In this document: positions 48,646-57,361 of the stretch, in pieces
How positions within the stretch are numbered: the stretch's first letter is position 1
Layout: every line of letters begins with the position of its first letter
From: Gp6-AA40 sp035492455
GTDB lineage: Bacteria > Acidobacteriota > Vicinamibacteria > Vicinamibacterales > UBA2999
DNA: 64,000 bases
Assembly (NCBI GenBank): GCA_035492455.1
Contig: DATJJE010000050.1
Span: 69,025-133,024, forward strand
Direction of reading: 5' to 3'
Notes under the pieces: model-generated
What the model saw: only the letters and a program-made list of their open reading frames with translations
Databases searched by the model: none
Told to the model about the DNA's origin: nothing
Position numbers and translations under genes: made by a program

Positions 48646-49924
48646 TCAGGTCGATCTGCTGCAAGCGATGCTCGACGCGGAAGCCGCGCTTGCCGAAGTC
48701 GAAGCGGAGCTTGGCGTCATTCCGCGCGAAGCGGTTCAGCCGATTCGTTCCGCCGCGCACGCCGAGCGATACGACTACGCGACGATCGCCGCCGAAGCGG
48801 AAGCCGACGGCGTCCTGACCATCGCGCTCGTTCGCCACCTGACGAAGCAGGTCGAGACGATCGACCGCGACGCCGCTCGCTACGTGCACTGGGGCGCGAC
48901 GAGTCAGGACATCCTCGACACCGGCCGCGTCCTGCAGCTGCAGCGCACAGTGCCAGCAATTCTGGCCGACCTCGACCGCGTTACCACGGCGGCTGCGGAG
49001 CACGCGCGCCGACATGTGGATACACCAATGGCGGGACGCACACTCCTTCAGCAGTCAACGCCGATTACCTTTGGCGTGAAAGCCGCGGGATGGCTCGACG
49101 CGGTGGCTCGGCAGCGAGCCGCGCTCGCCGCTGCGCTCGAAGACGCCCGCGTCGTGCAGTTCGGCGGCGCATCCGGCACGCTCGCCGCGCTCGGCGATCG
49201 CGGTCTCGACATCGCCGAAGGCCTCGCATCGCGGCTGGGACTTGCCGCTCCAGACATCCCGTGGCACACGCATCGCGATCGGTTCGCGCGACTGGCGTGT
49301 GCGCTCGGCGTGACGTGCGGCACGCTCGGCAAGATCGCGCGCGACGTATCCCTGCTGGCGCAGACCGAGGTCGGTGAAGCGTCGGAAGGGAAGGGCGGTC
49401 GCTCGTCTGCGATGCCGCACAAGCAGAATCCTGTGAAGGCTGCGGCGGTGCTTGCGGCCTCGGTGCGGGCGCCAGGCTTCGTGGCGACGATGCTTGCCGC
49501 GATGCCGCAGGAGCACGAGCGCGCGATTGGCGGATGGCAGGCCGAGTGGCCGACCCTGTCGGAGCTCGTGTCGTTGACCCGTGATGCAGCGCACGCCGCT
49601 GCCGCGATGGTCGAAGGTCTCGTCATCGACGAGGTGCGGATGCGCGAGAACCTGCAGGCCTCTCAGGGCCTGATTGCGTCCGAGGCGATCGTGATGGCGC
49701 TCGCCGCGCATGTCGGCCGCGGCGAGGCGCATCGACTGGTGGAAGAAGCCGCGGGTCGCATGCGCGCGGGCGGTGGCACGTTTCGCGATGCGCTTGCGGC
49801 GGATGCCGGCGTGACGCGCTACCTCTCACCCGCGGACATCGATCGCCACCTCGCGCCCGAGCGCTATGTCGGTGCCGTGCGTGCGCTGGTCGACCGCGTC
49901 GTGCGCCGGTCGGCCGGTTCCTGA
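48638..49924 (+). CDS. pcaB: 3-carboxy-cis,cis-muconate cycloisomerase
   Basis: A 428-residue member of the fumarase/aspartase superfamily. The signature loop GKGGRSSAMPHKQNPV is present with the catalytic Ser, and the family motif YVHWGATSQDILDTG lies near residue 85. It converts 3-carboxy-cis,cis-muconate to 4-carboxymuconolactone, the step after PcaHG. Its last 61 nt overlap the convergent MFS gene. Genes for the next steps (pcaC, pcaD, pcaIJ, pcaF) are not in the window, so the pathway must be completed from elsewhere. Confidence 0.92.
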   Translation: MSDQVDLLQAMLDAEAALAEVEAELGVIPREAVQPIRSAAHAERYDYATIAAEAEADGVLTIALVRHLTKQVETIDRDAARYVHWGATSQDILDTGRVLQLQRTVPAILADLDRVTTAAAEHARRHVDTPMAGRTLLQQSTPITFGVKAAGWLDAVARQRAALAAALEDARVVQFGGASGTLAALGDRGLDIAEGLASRLGLAAPDIPWHTHRDRFARLACALGVTCGTLGKIARDVSLLAQTEVGEASEGKGGRSSAMPHKQNPVKAAAVLAASVRAPGFVATMLAAMPQEHERAIGGWQAEWPTLSELVSLTRDAAHAAAAMVEGLVIDEVRMRENLQASQGLIASEAIVMALAAHVGRGEAHRLVEEAAGRMRAGGGTFRDALAADAGVTRYLSPADIDRHLAPERYVGAVRALVDRVVRRSAGS

Positions 49925-51234
49925 CGCTGAATATGCTGGCGCACGGCGGCCAGCGCCACGAAGACCGCCGATAGTGTCGCGGCGATCAACAGAAACATCT
50001 GCGACGGTCCCGCCTCGAGCGCCAGCGCGCCGGCGTACGGCGAGACGAATCCTCCGATGCGCCCGACCGCTACCGCAGTCCCGACACCGGTGGCGCGGAT
50101 GCCCGCGGGATACACATGCGCGGCCAACGCGTACATCGTCGTCTGCACCGCGTTGATCAGTCCGCCCGTCCAGCCGAGGAGAGCGAGGACCGTCAGCGTC
50201 GATCGGTCGGCGACCGGTGCGCTTCCGAGCACCACGCATCCGGCAATGGCGCCCGCCGTCATCGCGAGCATCGTCATACGCGAACCGAGGCGCGAGAAGA
50301 TCACGGCGCCGAGGATGGCGCCGATCACGCCGCCGAGATTGAACGCCGTCAGGCCGTAGTTGGCAGTCGCCACGTCAAACCCTGCGCTCGTCAGCAGCGA
50401 CGGCACCCAGTTCGTGCCCGTGTAGACGGACAGCAAGCAGAAGAAAAACGCCGCGCAGAGCGCGAGCGTGTCGCGGCGGAACTCGGGCACAAGCAGGGCG
50501 CGGACCGACGCGCGCGCGACCGCTCGTTCGTGCGAATCGACGAAGGAGGCATCCGGCGCCATCTCGTGTCCGAGCCGCTTGAGCAACGCCGCCAGCTCCG
50601 GCCATCGCTCTCGCTGCCTCGCCAGATAGCGCGGCGATTCCGGCAGCGTTTTCCAGAGCACCGCCGCCAGGACCAGCGGCAGCGCGCCGCCGATTAAGAA
50701 CAGCGCGCGCCACCCATAAGCGGGGAGGACGATCGCGCCGGTGAAACCGGCGAGCGTACCGCCGAGCGGAATGCAGACGATCGTCAACGTAACGGCAAAT
50801 GGCCTTCGTCGCAGCGGCACGTACTCCGACGCGAGCGCCGCCGCATTCGGCATCGCGCCGCCAAGGCCAAGGCCGGCAAAGAAGCGCAGCACGGTCAACA
50901 TGGTGACGTTGCTGGCAAACGACACCAGGATCGTGAGGATGCCGAACGTCACTACGCTCGTCAGCAGCGCGCGCCGGCGGCCGATCCGATCGCCGAGGTA
51001 GCCGCCGACAAATCCGCCGAAGACCATGCCGAGCAGCGCGGCCGCGAGGACCGACGCAAACGCCGGCCGAGGCAGCGCCCACTCACGCATCATCGCGGGA
51101 ATGGCGGCGCCGAGGAGCTGATTGTCGAGCCCATCGAAGATGATGGCCAGCGCTGCGCTGCCGACGAGCAGCTTCTGGTAGGGGCTCCAGCGTCCTTCGT
51201 CCAATACCTTGCCAACGTCGACTGTGGGAGACAT
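49864..51234 (-). CDS. MFS transporter, aromatic acid:H+ symporter type
   Basis: A 456-residue twelve-helix carrier of the AAHS branch. Conserved signatures: IFDGLDNQLLGAAIPAMM with the DxxD-like motif in TM1, the loop GGYLGDRIGRRRALL, and later VYPAGIRATGVGTAVAVGRIGG, the AAHS-specific segment. AAHS members import 4-hydroxybenzoate, protocatechuate, vanillate or other aromatic acids. Position next to pcaHGB strongly suggests an aromatic acid substrate. The C-terminus overlaps the end of pcaB. The start is an ATG at 51234, and a longer frame to 51288 lacks conservation. Confidence 0.92.
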   Translation of the reverse strand: MSPTVDVGKVLDEGRWSPYQKLLVGSAALAIIFDGLDNQLLGAAIPAMMREWALPRPAFASVLAAALLGMVFGGFVGGYLGDRIGRRRALLTSVVTFGILTILVSFASNVTMLTVLRFFAGLGLGGAMPNAAALASEYVPLRRRPFAVTLTIVCIPLGGTLAGFTGAIVLPAYGWRALFLIGGALPLVLAAVLWKTLPESPRYLARQRERWPELAALLKRLGHEMAPDASFVDSHERAVARASVRALLVPEFRRDTLALCAAFFFCLLSVYTGTNWVPSLLTSAGFDVATANYGLTAFNLGGVIGAILGAVIFSRLGSRMTMLAMTAGAIAGCVVLGSAPVADRSTLTVLALLGWTGGLINAVQTTMYALAAHVYPAGIRATGVGTAVAVGRIGGFVSPYAGALALEAGPSQMFLLIAATLSAVFVALAAVRQHIQRQEPADRRTTRSTSARTAPT

Positions 51235-51286
51235 GGCAGCGGATTCTATACAAAAATATGTAAGATGCATCGCCCCGGGAGGTCCC

Positions 51287-52408
51287 ATGCCACGCTTGAA
51301 CCCGCCTTTTCGCGCCGATCACGTCGGCAGTCTTCTTCGACCCCAGCATTTGCAGGAAGCGCGCGCGCGATTTCAGCGCAACGAGATCACCAAAGAGCAG
51401 CTTCGCGACATCGAGGATGACGCCATCCGTGATGTCGTGAAGAAGCAGGAAGGGGTCGGTCTGCAGAGCATTACCGACGGCGAATTCCGCCGGACGTTCT
51501 TTCATATCGACTTCCTGCAGAAGCTCGAGGGTGTGGCGGTGTCCGGAGGCATCGCGACGAAGTTCCACACGCGCACCGGCGAGATCGACTTCGCTCCGCC
51601 GCGCGTCACGGTCACGGGGAAGCTGCGCCATATCCAGGACATTCAGGCCAACGATTTCAAATTCCTGAAGTCCGTCGCAACGAAAACGCCGAAGGTCACC
51701 ATTCCGTCGCCGACGATGGTGCACTTCCGCGGTGGAAGGAAAGGCATCGATATCACCGCCTACCCGGACCTCGAGGAGTTCTTCGCAGATCTGGCGCAGG
51801 TCTATCGCGACGAAATTCAGTCTCTCTACGACGCGGGCTGCCGATACATTCAGCTCGACGACACGAACCTCGCCTACCTGTGCGATCCCGAGCTGCGTGC
51901 GCAGGCCAAGGAGCGGGGTGACGATCCGAATGAACTGCCGCACGCCTACGCGGAACTGATCAACGCCGTCATCGACGATCGGCCGTCGGACCTGACCGTT
52001 GCGATCCATCTGTGTCGCGGCAACATGCAGAGCGCCTGGGTCGCGGAGGGCGGGTACGAACCCGTTGCTGACGCGCTGTTCAACGAGCTGCACGTAGACG
52101 CGTACTTCCTCGAATACGACGACGCGCGATCCGGATCGTTCGAGCCGCTCCGTTTCGTCCCGGACAATAAGGTGATCGTGCTCGGGCTGCTGACCAGCAA
52201 GTCGGCGGCGCTCGAACATCCGACGGACATCATGCGGCGCCTCGATCAGGCGTCTCGTTACGTGCCGATCGAACGGCTCTGCCTGAGCCCGCAGTGCGGA
52301 TTCGCGAGCACGGCGCAGGGTAATCAGATTACCGAAGCCGACCAGTGGGCGAAGCTGGAACGCATCGTGGCGGTCACGAACCAGGTCTGGGGAGCGGTAG
52401 CGGTATAA
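51287..52408 (+). CDS. Cobalamin-independent methionine synthase-like (MetE C-terminal type) methyltransferase
   Basis: A 373-residue protein equal to the C-terminal catalytic barrel of MetE. The N-terminal strand is RADHVGSLLRP; YIQLDDTNLAYLCD is the typical strand-loop, and zinc is bound by His and Cys in AIHLCRGN, Glu in the YFLEYDD area and Cys in LSPQCGF. Stand-alone MetE-core proteins use various methyl donors and thiols and are not always methionine synthases. Beside an aromatic-acid carrier and pca genes, it may accept methyl groups from methoxy-aromatics, but this is inference. GGGAGG precedes the ATG. Its 3' end overlaps the eutBC start by 64 nt if that start is right. Confidence 0.85.
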   Translation: MPRLNPPFRADHVGSLLRPQHLQEARARFQRNEITKEQLRDIEDDAIRDVVKKQEGVGLQSITDGEFRRTFFHIDFLQKLEGVAVSGGIATKFHTRTGEIDFAPPRVTVTGKLRHIQDIQANDFKFLKSVATKTPKVTIPSPTMVHFRGGRKGIDITAYPDLEEFFADLAQVYRDEIQSLYDAGCRYIQLDDTNLAYLCDPELRAQAKERGDDPNELPHAYAELINAVIDDRPSDLTVAIHLCRGNMQSAWVAEGGYEPVADALFNELHVDAYFLEYDDARSGSFEPLRFVPDNKVIVLGLLTSKSAALEHPTDIMRRLDQASRYVPIERLCLSPQCGFASTAQGNQITEADQWAKLERIVAVTNQVWGAVAV

Positions 52409-54432
52409 AAGAGCTCTTCACCTTCGCCAACGCATTCAAGGAAGGCGATCTGCTCGTCGGCGGCACAGCCGACGAGCGAGTGCGAGACGACGCGCGGCAG
52501 GCGCTGAGCGCTGCGACGGTCGGCGATATCCGTCGCGCGAGCTTCGTCGACGACGGTGTGAGCGCCAGCCTCGACCGGTCGCGCAATCGCAGTTTCGACG
52601 CCGAACTCGATCCGCTCACCATCGAACGGCTGAAGACGATCCTGCTCGGCCCCGGTGTCGCTGCCTGGGCCAGCACCTATCGCGACAGCCTGTCAAGCGA
52701 GGTCATCGCCGCGGTCGTGAAGGTGATGACGGACGACGAGCTCTCGTCAGTCTCCTCCAGCCTCTTCAATCCTCTCGACGGCTCCGGCATCGCCATCGGC
52801 TCGCCACGGCATTTCGGCTCGCGCATTCAGCCAAACAGTGCGGGAGACGATGAAACGGAGATTCTGTTCTCGATTCTCGATGGTCTGTCCTACGGCTGTG
52901 GGGACGTCATCATCGGACTGAATCCGGCCGCGGACGAGATCGACACGATCATCCGCCTGGAGCAACTGCTCGAACGCGTCGTCCGCACACTCGATCTGCC
53001 AACCCGCTACTGCGTGCTCTCCGACATCGTCAAACAGCATCGCGCGCGGACACGCGCACGCATCGACGTGGCGTTTCAGAGTCTTGCCGGGACGTCGCGT
53101 GGACTGATCGGAATGGTCGGCCTCGATGTTGACGGTATCCTCGATCTCGCGCGCGCCTTCGACGCGCTGTACTTCGAGACCGGCCAGGGTTCCGAGGTGA
53201 CCAACGGCGCGGCCGATGGTGTTGACATGGTGACGCTCGAAGCGCGCACCTACGGCGTCGCGAGGTACCTGAAACGCACGACCGGATGCCGGTGGACGAT
53301 CGTCAACGATGTCGCCGGATTCATCGGGCCCGAAGTGTTCAAGACCGCCGCTCAACTGGAGCGCGCATGCCTCGAAGACGTCGTCATGGCGAAACTGCAC
53401 GGGCTGACGATGGGACTCGACGTGTGCGCCACTTTCCATATGGGCATCGCGCCGCGGGAGCTGCGCGAGCTGACGGAGCGAATCGTGATGCGCGCGGCGC
53501 CCGCGTATTTGATGGCGGTGGCTGGCAACGCGGATCCGATGCTCGGTTACCTGACGACGTCGTTTCGCGAGCATCCGTTCCTGCGAGCGCGTGTTGGGCG
53601 GCGCATGACGTCCGCAATGGAGCAGCGGCTCGTCGCGCTCGGCGCCGTTACTGCTGACGGTGCGTCGAGGCCAGGCCCAGCGTCGATCCTGCGGCTGGCA
53701 ACGCTGTTCGGCCTGGATGGCATGCGTCAACTGATGGAGCTGGAAGAACGTGGACTCGACCTCAACCTCGATGCAGACGCGGCGGACACGAGGCTCGACG
53801 CCATCTATGCGCACGCCCGCCGCGCGCTCTACGCGACGATCGAGGACGGCGTGATCCGCGAGGCGAGCCCGCGCCACGTGCGCGCCAGGACGACAGCGGC
53901 GACTCGAGAGGACTATCTCGCGCGTCCCCACGCCGGCGAGTGTCTGCGCGACGATGACGTCCGCGACATCGAGGCTATCGGGCGAACGCGGCATCCGCAG
54001 GTGCAGATCGTGGTATCGGACGGTCTCAATGCCGACGCGATCAATGAGCAGCTCCGTGCCGTAATGCCGTTGCTGCGGCAACTGCTGTCAACGCAAGGAC
54101 ATCACGTCTCCGACACCGACGTCATTCTTCAGAACAGCCGGGTACGCACGGGATATGAGGTCGGCCTGCTGGTCTCCGCAGACGTTGTCGTGCATCTCAT
54201 TGGTGAGCGGCCGGGCACCGGTCTGAACACGATGTCTGCGTACTTGACCTACGGCCGTGACACGGCGGGACAGATGCGATGGCGTCGCGACCTCGATCAC
54301 GCCGCTACGACCGCCATCTGCGGCATTCATCCGAAAGGAAAGCCTCCGCATGAAGCAGCGGCCGAGATCGCGCGGACCGTTGCCCGGATTTTTGAGCGTC
54401 GCCGATCCGGCGTGGCGCTCGAGACGAGTTAA
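52345..54432 (+). CDS. eutBC: Ethanolamine ammonia-lyase, EutB and EutC fused in one chain
   Basis: A 695-residue chain. Residues ~21-480 are EutB-like: ELFTFANAFKEGDLLVGGTA, SRIQPNSAGDDETEILFSIL (region of Arg160/Gln162 of E. coli), GDVIIGLNPAADE (Asn193), YFETGQGSEVTNGA (Glu287) and LGLDVCATFH-like TMGLDVCATFH (Asp362). Residues ~523-690 are the C-terminal part of EutC: YLARPHAGECL, QIVVSDGLNADAIN, VVHLIGERPGTGLN and CGIHPKGKPPHEAA. The N-terminal ~130 residues of standard EutC are missing. The enzyme would use adenosylcobalamin to convert ethanolamine to acetaldehyde and ammonia. No shell, reactivase or cobalamin genes are nearby. The first in-frame start is GTG 52345, inside the MetE-like gene; it is uncertain. 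Confidence 0.85.
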   Translation: MGEAGTHRGGHEPGLGSGSGIKELFTFANAFKEGDLLVGGTADERVRDDARQALSAATVGDIRRASFVDDGVSASLDRSRNRSFDAELDPLTIERLKTILLGPGVAAWASTYRDSLSSEVIAAVVKVMTDDELSSVSSSLFNPLDGSGIAIGSPRHFGSRIQPNSAGDDETEILFSILDGLSYGCGDVIIGLNPAADEIDTIIRLEQLLERVVRTLDLPTRYCVLSDIVKQHRARTRARIDVAFQSLAGTSRGLIGMVGLDVDGILDLARAFDALYFETGQGSEVTNGAADGVDMVTLEARTYGVARYLKRTTGCRWTIVNDVAGFIGPEVFKTAAQLERACLEDVVMAKLHGLTMGLDVCATFHMGIAPRELRELTERIVMRAAPAYLMAVAGNADPMLGYLTTSFREHPFLRARVGRRMTSAMEQRLVALGAVTADGASRPGPASILRLATLFGLDGMRQLMELEERGLDLNLDADAADTRLDAIYAHARRALYATIEDGVIREASPRHVRARTTAATREDYLARPHAGECLRDDDVRDIEAIGRTRHPQVQIVVSDGLNADAINEQLRAVMPLLRQLLSTQGHHVSDTDVILQNSRVRTGYEVGLLVSADVVVHLIGERPGTGLNTMSAYLTYGRDTAGQMRWRRDLDHAATTAICGIHPKGKPPHEAAAEIARTVARIFERRRSGVALETS

Positions 54433-54492
54433 CCGCGGCTTGACAGAATTCCGGCGCCCGCCGATTATCCGACGCACGAATAGGAGATCGCA

Positions 54493-55584
54493 GTGACCAA
54501 TCGCAGACAGTTCTTCAAGACCGTCGCAGGAGCCGCAGCCGGTTTGTACGTGGGCGATCGGGTCCTCGGTTCTCCCGCCTTCGCTCAGCGAGCTTTGGCA
54601 GCGGGCGGGCAGGCGGCGTCGCGTCTGCAGGTCACAGTAGGTGGCAAGCGCGTGCGCGTCGTTGACGTGCATTCGCATTGGGACATGCCGTTGGGCGACG
54701 TGGTGAAAGGCACGCCCTACGAGAAGGATCGCGCGACCGGGGCAGGGCTCGACGATCGGCTGCCGATGATGGACAAGATCGGCGTCGATACGGAAGCCAT
54801 CAGCGTGAACGACTTCTGGTGGTGGGAGATTAAAGACGAAGGCCTCGCCAAGGCGATCTGCGCGAAACACAACGAGACGCTCGCGTCCTGGAACAAGCGA
54901 TATCCCGATCGCATCGTCGGCATGGCCTCGATTCCGCTGCAGTTTCCGCAGGTTGCGGCGGACATCCTGAACGATGCCGTGAAGCGACTCGGCGCGCGCG
55001 GTGTGGCGGTCGGCGGTCACGTCAACGGCGAGAGCCTCTCGTCGCCGAAGTTCGACGTGTTCTGGGCGAAGGTGCAGGAGCTGGGGCAACTGGCGTTCAT
55101 GCATCCCAACGGCTCCGCCAACATCATTCAGCAGGGTGCCCTCGCCGGCCGGGGCGGTCTCGGCAACATCGTCGGCAACCCGCTCGAGACGACAGTTTTT
55201 CTGTCGCGGCTGATCTTCGACGGCACCTTCGACAAGTTCCCGAATCTGAAGGTGTGCGGCGCGCACGCGGGTGGGTATCTGCCGTCGTACCTGGGACGGA
55301 CAGAAGTTGCCTGTCAGCGGGCGAATCAGAACTGCATCATCAAGCGCAAGCCAAGCGATTACCTTCGCACCAACATCCTGGCCGATTCGATGGTGTTTTC
55401 GGCCGAGGGCGTCCGGCATCTGGTGGCCGAGATGGGACCGGGCCAGGTGGTCTTCGGTACGGACACGCCATTCGGCTGGCCGGTAACGGTCGATCCAATC
55501 GTGAACAACGCAGCGCTCAACAACGCCGACAAGGAAGCTATCCTGGGTGGCAATCTGGTCAAGCTGCTGCGGCTGACGACGTAA
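54493..55584 (+). CDS. Tat-exported amidohydrolase (ACMSD/2-hydroxy-muconate-type fold)
   Basis: A 363-residue enzyme with a twin-arginine signal (NRRQFFKTVAGAAAGLYVG) and the amidohydrolase-2 fold. Metal ligands: VVDVHSHWD (HxH), a His in AFMHPNGSANI, GAHAGGYLP (His) and the closing FGTDTPFGW (Asp). This family includes aminocarboxymuconate semialdehyde decarboxylase and hydroxybenzoate decarboxylases, all acting on ring or ring-cleavage compounds. Export to the periplasm is unusual for the decarboxylases. It is the gene after eutBC and fits an aromatic-compound role. GTG start at 54493 with GGAG upstream. Confidence 0.85.
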   Translation: MTNRRQFFKTVAGAAAGLYVGDRVLGSPAFAQRALAAGGQAASRLQVTVGGKRVRVVDVHSHWDMPLGDVVKGTPYEKDRATGAGLDDRLPMMDKIGVDTEAISVNDFWWWEIKDEGLAKAICAKHNETLASWNKRYPDRIVGMASIPLQFPQVAADILNDAVKRLGARGVAVGGHVNGESLSSPKFDVFWAKVQELGQLAFMHPNGSANIIQQGALAGRGGLGNIVGNPLETTVFLSRLIFDGTFDKFPNLKVCGAHAGGYLPSYLGRTEVACQRANQNCIIKRKPSDYLRTNILADSMVFSAEGVRHLVAEMGPGQVVFGTDTPFGWPVTVDPIVNNAALNNADKEAILGGNLVKLLRLTT

Positions 55585-55593
55585 GCCCAAACG

Positions 55594-56130
55594 ATGCCCT
55601 TTACGTTCAACAGGCTGGCGATCCCTGAAGTGATCGTCATCGAGCCCATGGTGTTCGACGACGCGCGCGGCTTTTTCATGGAGACGTACAAACAGTCGGA
55701 CTTCGCCGCGTTCGTCGACGGTCCGTTCGTGCAGGAAAACCAATCGAAATCACAGCGCGGCACACTGCGCGGTCTGCACTTTCAGGTGGGGCCGTACGCG
55801 CAGGGCAAGCTGGTGCGCGTCATTGCCGGCGAAATCTTCGACGTCGCCGTAGACATGCGGCCAGATTCGCGGACCCGCGGCAAATGGGTGAGTACCGTGC
55901 TCTCAGGTCAGAACCGCCGCATGGTGTACGTGCCGCCCTGGTGCGCGCACGGCTTCTGCGTGCTGAGTGAGAGCGCCGAGGTCCTTTACAAAACGACGAC
56001 GGAATACGCGCCGGCGCACGAGTCAGGTTTCATGTGGAACGATCCGGCGCTGGCTATCGACTGGCCGGTGTCGTCGCCGCTCGTGGCCGAGCGCGACACG
56101 AAGTGGCCGCCGTTTGACGCGGCGGCGTGA
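55594..56130 (+). CDS. rfbC: dTDP-4-dehydrorhamnose 3,5-epimerase
   Basis: A 178-residue cupin epimerase of dTDP-L-rhamnose synthesis. FMETYKQSDFAAFV, VQENQSKSQRGTLRGLHFQ (catalytic His region), GEIFDVAVDMRPDSRTRG, VYVPPWCAHGFCVLSE and LYKTTTEYAPAHESG (catalytic Tyr region) follow the RmlC pattern closely. The length is normal. Other rml genes (rfbA, B, D) are not nearby, so it is an orphan or its role may differ, such as epimerising a related sugar. It follows the amidohydrolase by 9 nt. Confidence 0.93.
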   Translation: MPFTFNRLAIPEVIVIEPMVFDDARGFFMETYKQSDFAAFVDGPFVQENQSKSQRGTLRGLHFQVGPYAQGKLVRVIAGEIFDVAVDMRPDSRTRGKWVSTVLSGQNRRMVYVPPWCAHGFCVLSESAEVLYKTTTEYAPAHESGFMWNDPALAIDWPVSSPLVAERDTKWPPFDAAA

Positions 56131-56251
56131 CGTTTCGGGGAAATTTCCGGCGCCGCGATAAATTCCCCGCCGCGCACCATCGTCATCTCTGGAACTGCAC
56201 GAATCCGGCGCCAGAAAGGGCGGCACCTGCTTTGCGACGTCCAAGGCATCC

Positions 56252-57313
56252 ATGGTTTCCGCCTCCGTTGCCACAGCGAAGTTTGTCCACGAGCGGCCGT
56301 TGCGCGTCTACTGGGAGATCACCCGCGCCTGCGATCTGGCGTGCCGTCATTGCCGCGCGACCGCGAATCCGAATGCCGATCCCGATGAGCTGTCGACGGC
56401 CGAAGGATTTCGTTTGCTGGAGCAGCTCGCGTCGTTTGGCGAGCCCTATCCACACGTCGTGCTCACCGGCGGCGATCCGCTCAAGCGACGCGATCTGTTC
56501 AAGTTGATCGACGCCGCCCGCGGCCTTGGGTTGCGCGTGTCGGTCGCGCCGAGCGCAACGCCGCTGCTGACGGAGAAGGCGCTGCTGAAGCTGGCGTCGG
56601 CGGGTATCGATGCCATTTCACTCAGCCTGGATGGCTCGACCGCCGAACGCCACGATGCTATTCGCGGCATAGCGGGAACCTACGGACGCACGCTCGAGGC
56701 CGCACATGTGGCACGCGTCATCCATCTGCCCTTTCAGATCAACACGCTGGTTTGTGCGGACACGGTGGATGACCTTCCGTCGATCTACCAGCAGGTGTGC
56801 GCGCTTGGTGCGGCGCGGTGGAGTCTGTTCTTTCTCGTGACCGTCGGACGTGGGCAACTGCTGCAGCCGATCTCGGCGGCACGCGCGGAGCAGGTTCTGC
56901 AGTGGGCGGCCGGCCTAGTACGCCGGCCGGGCACGCCAGCGCCGATCATCACGAGCACTGAAGCGCCGCAGCTTCGCCGCGTCGCTATGCAGCAATCGGG
57001 CGGGAGCGGCGCGCATCATGCCGCCGGCATCCGCGATGGCAACGGCATCATCTTCATCTCGCACACAGGCGATATCTGCCCGTCAGGATTTCTGGAGGTC
57101 GCCGCGGGGAACATCAGGGCACGGACCGTCGTCGACGTCTACCGCGATGCGCCGCTGTTTGTGCAGCTGCGCGACCCTGACAGCTTTCATGGCCGCTGCG
57201 GCCGCTGCGAGTACCGGTGGGCGTGCGGCGGTTCGCGGGCGCGCGCCTACTGTGCGTCTGGAGGAGATGCTCTGGCAGAAGATCCGTTGTGTGAGTATGA
57301 ATCAGTGGGGTAG
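56252..57313 (+). CDS. Radical SAM/SPASM domain protein (AhbD/NirJ-like, TIGR04053-type)
   Basis: A 353-residue radical S-adenosylmethionine enzyme. The 4Fe-4S radical site is VYWEITRACDLACRHCRATA (CxxxCxxC) followed by VVLTGGDPLKRRDL. The C-terminal SPASM-like domain has Cys in GDICPSGFLEV, then FHGRCGRCEYRWACGGSRARAYC and LCEYE. This layout matches the family that includes haem-biosynthesis AhbD and NirJ enzymes and TIGR04053 members of unknown role. No peptide precursor or haem genes are adjacent, so neither a RiPP nor a haem role is supported here. The gene starts about 120 nt after rfbC. Confidence 0.88.
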   Translation: MVSASVATAKFVHERPLRVYWEITRACDLACRHCRATANPNADPDELSTAEGFRLLEQLASFGEPYPHVVLTGGDPLKRRDLFKLIDAARGLGLRVSVAPSATPLLTEKALLKLASAGIDAISLSLDGSTAERHDAIRGIAGTYGRTLEAAHVARVIHLPFQINTLVCADTVDDLPSIYQQVCALGAARWSLFFLVTVGRGQLLQPISAARAEQVLQWAAGLVRRPGTPAPIITSTEAPQLRRVAMQQSGGSGAHHAAGIRDGNGIIFISHTGDICPSGFLEVAAGNIRARTVVDVYRDAPLFVQLRDPDSFHGRCGRCEYRWACGGSRARAYCASGGDALAEDPLCEYESVG

Positions 57314-57361
57314 GGGCCGACGTGGAGGTCGCCCCTCCACGAGTAAGGTCGGCCTCTACGC
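57309..57361. repeat. Nested palindromic repeat at the convergent gene ends
   Basis: GTAGGGGCCGAC (from 57310) pairs imperfectly with GTCGGCCTCTAC (ending 57359), and inside it GTGGAGG pairs with CCTCCAC. The nested stem-loop overlaps the stop of the radical SAM gene and the end of the convergent phosphotriesterase-like gene. It may be a bidirectional terminator or a REP-type element. Confidence 0.65.

Noticed and set aside
52747..55743. Two long minus-strand open frames (444 and 551 codons) opposite eutBC and the amidohydrolase/rfbC genes
   Set aside because: Long antisense frames are expected in GC-rich coding DNA; the plus strand carries complete family motifs while these read as His/Arg-rich sequence.
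56252..57313. RiPP maturation cluster around the radical SAM/SPASM gene
   Set aside because: No short precursor peptide, peptidase or exporter lies next to it; the family also contains haem-pathway-like members.
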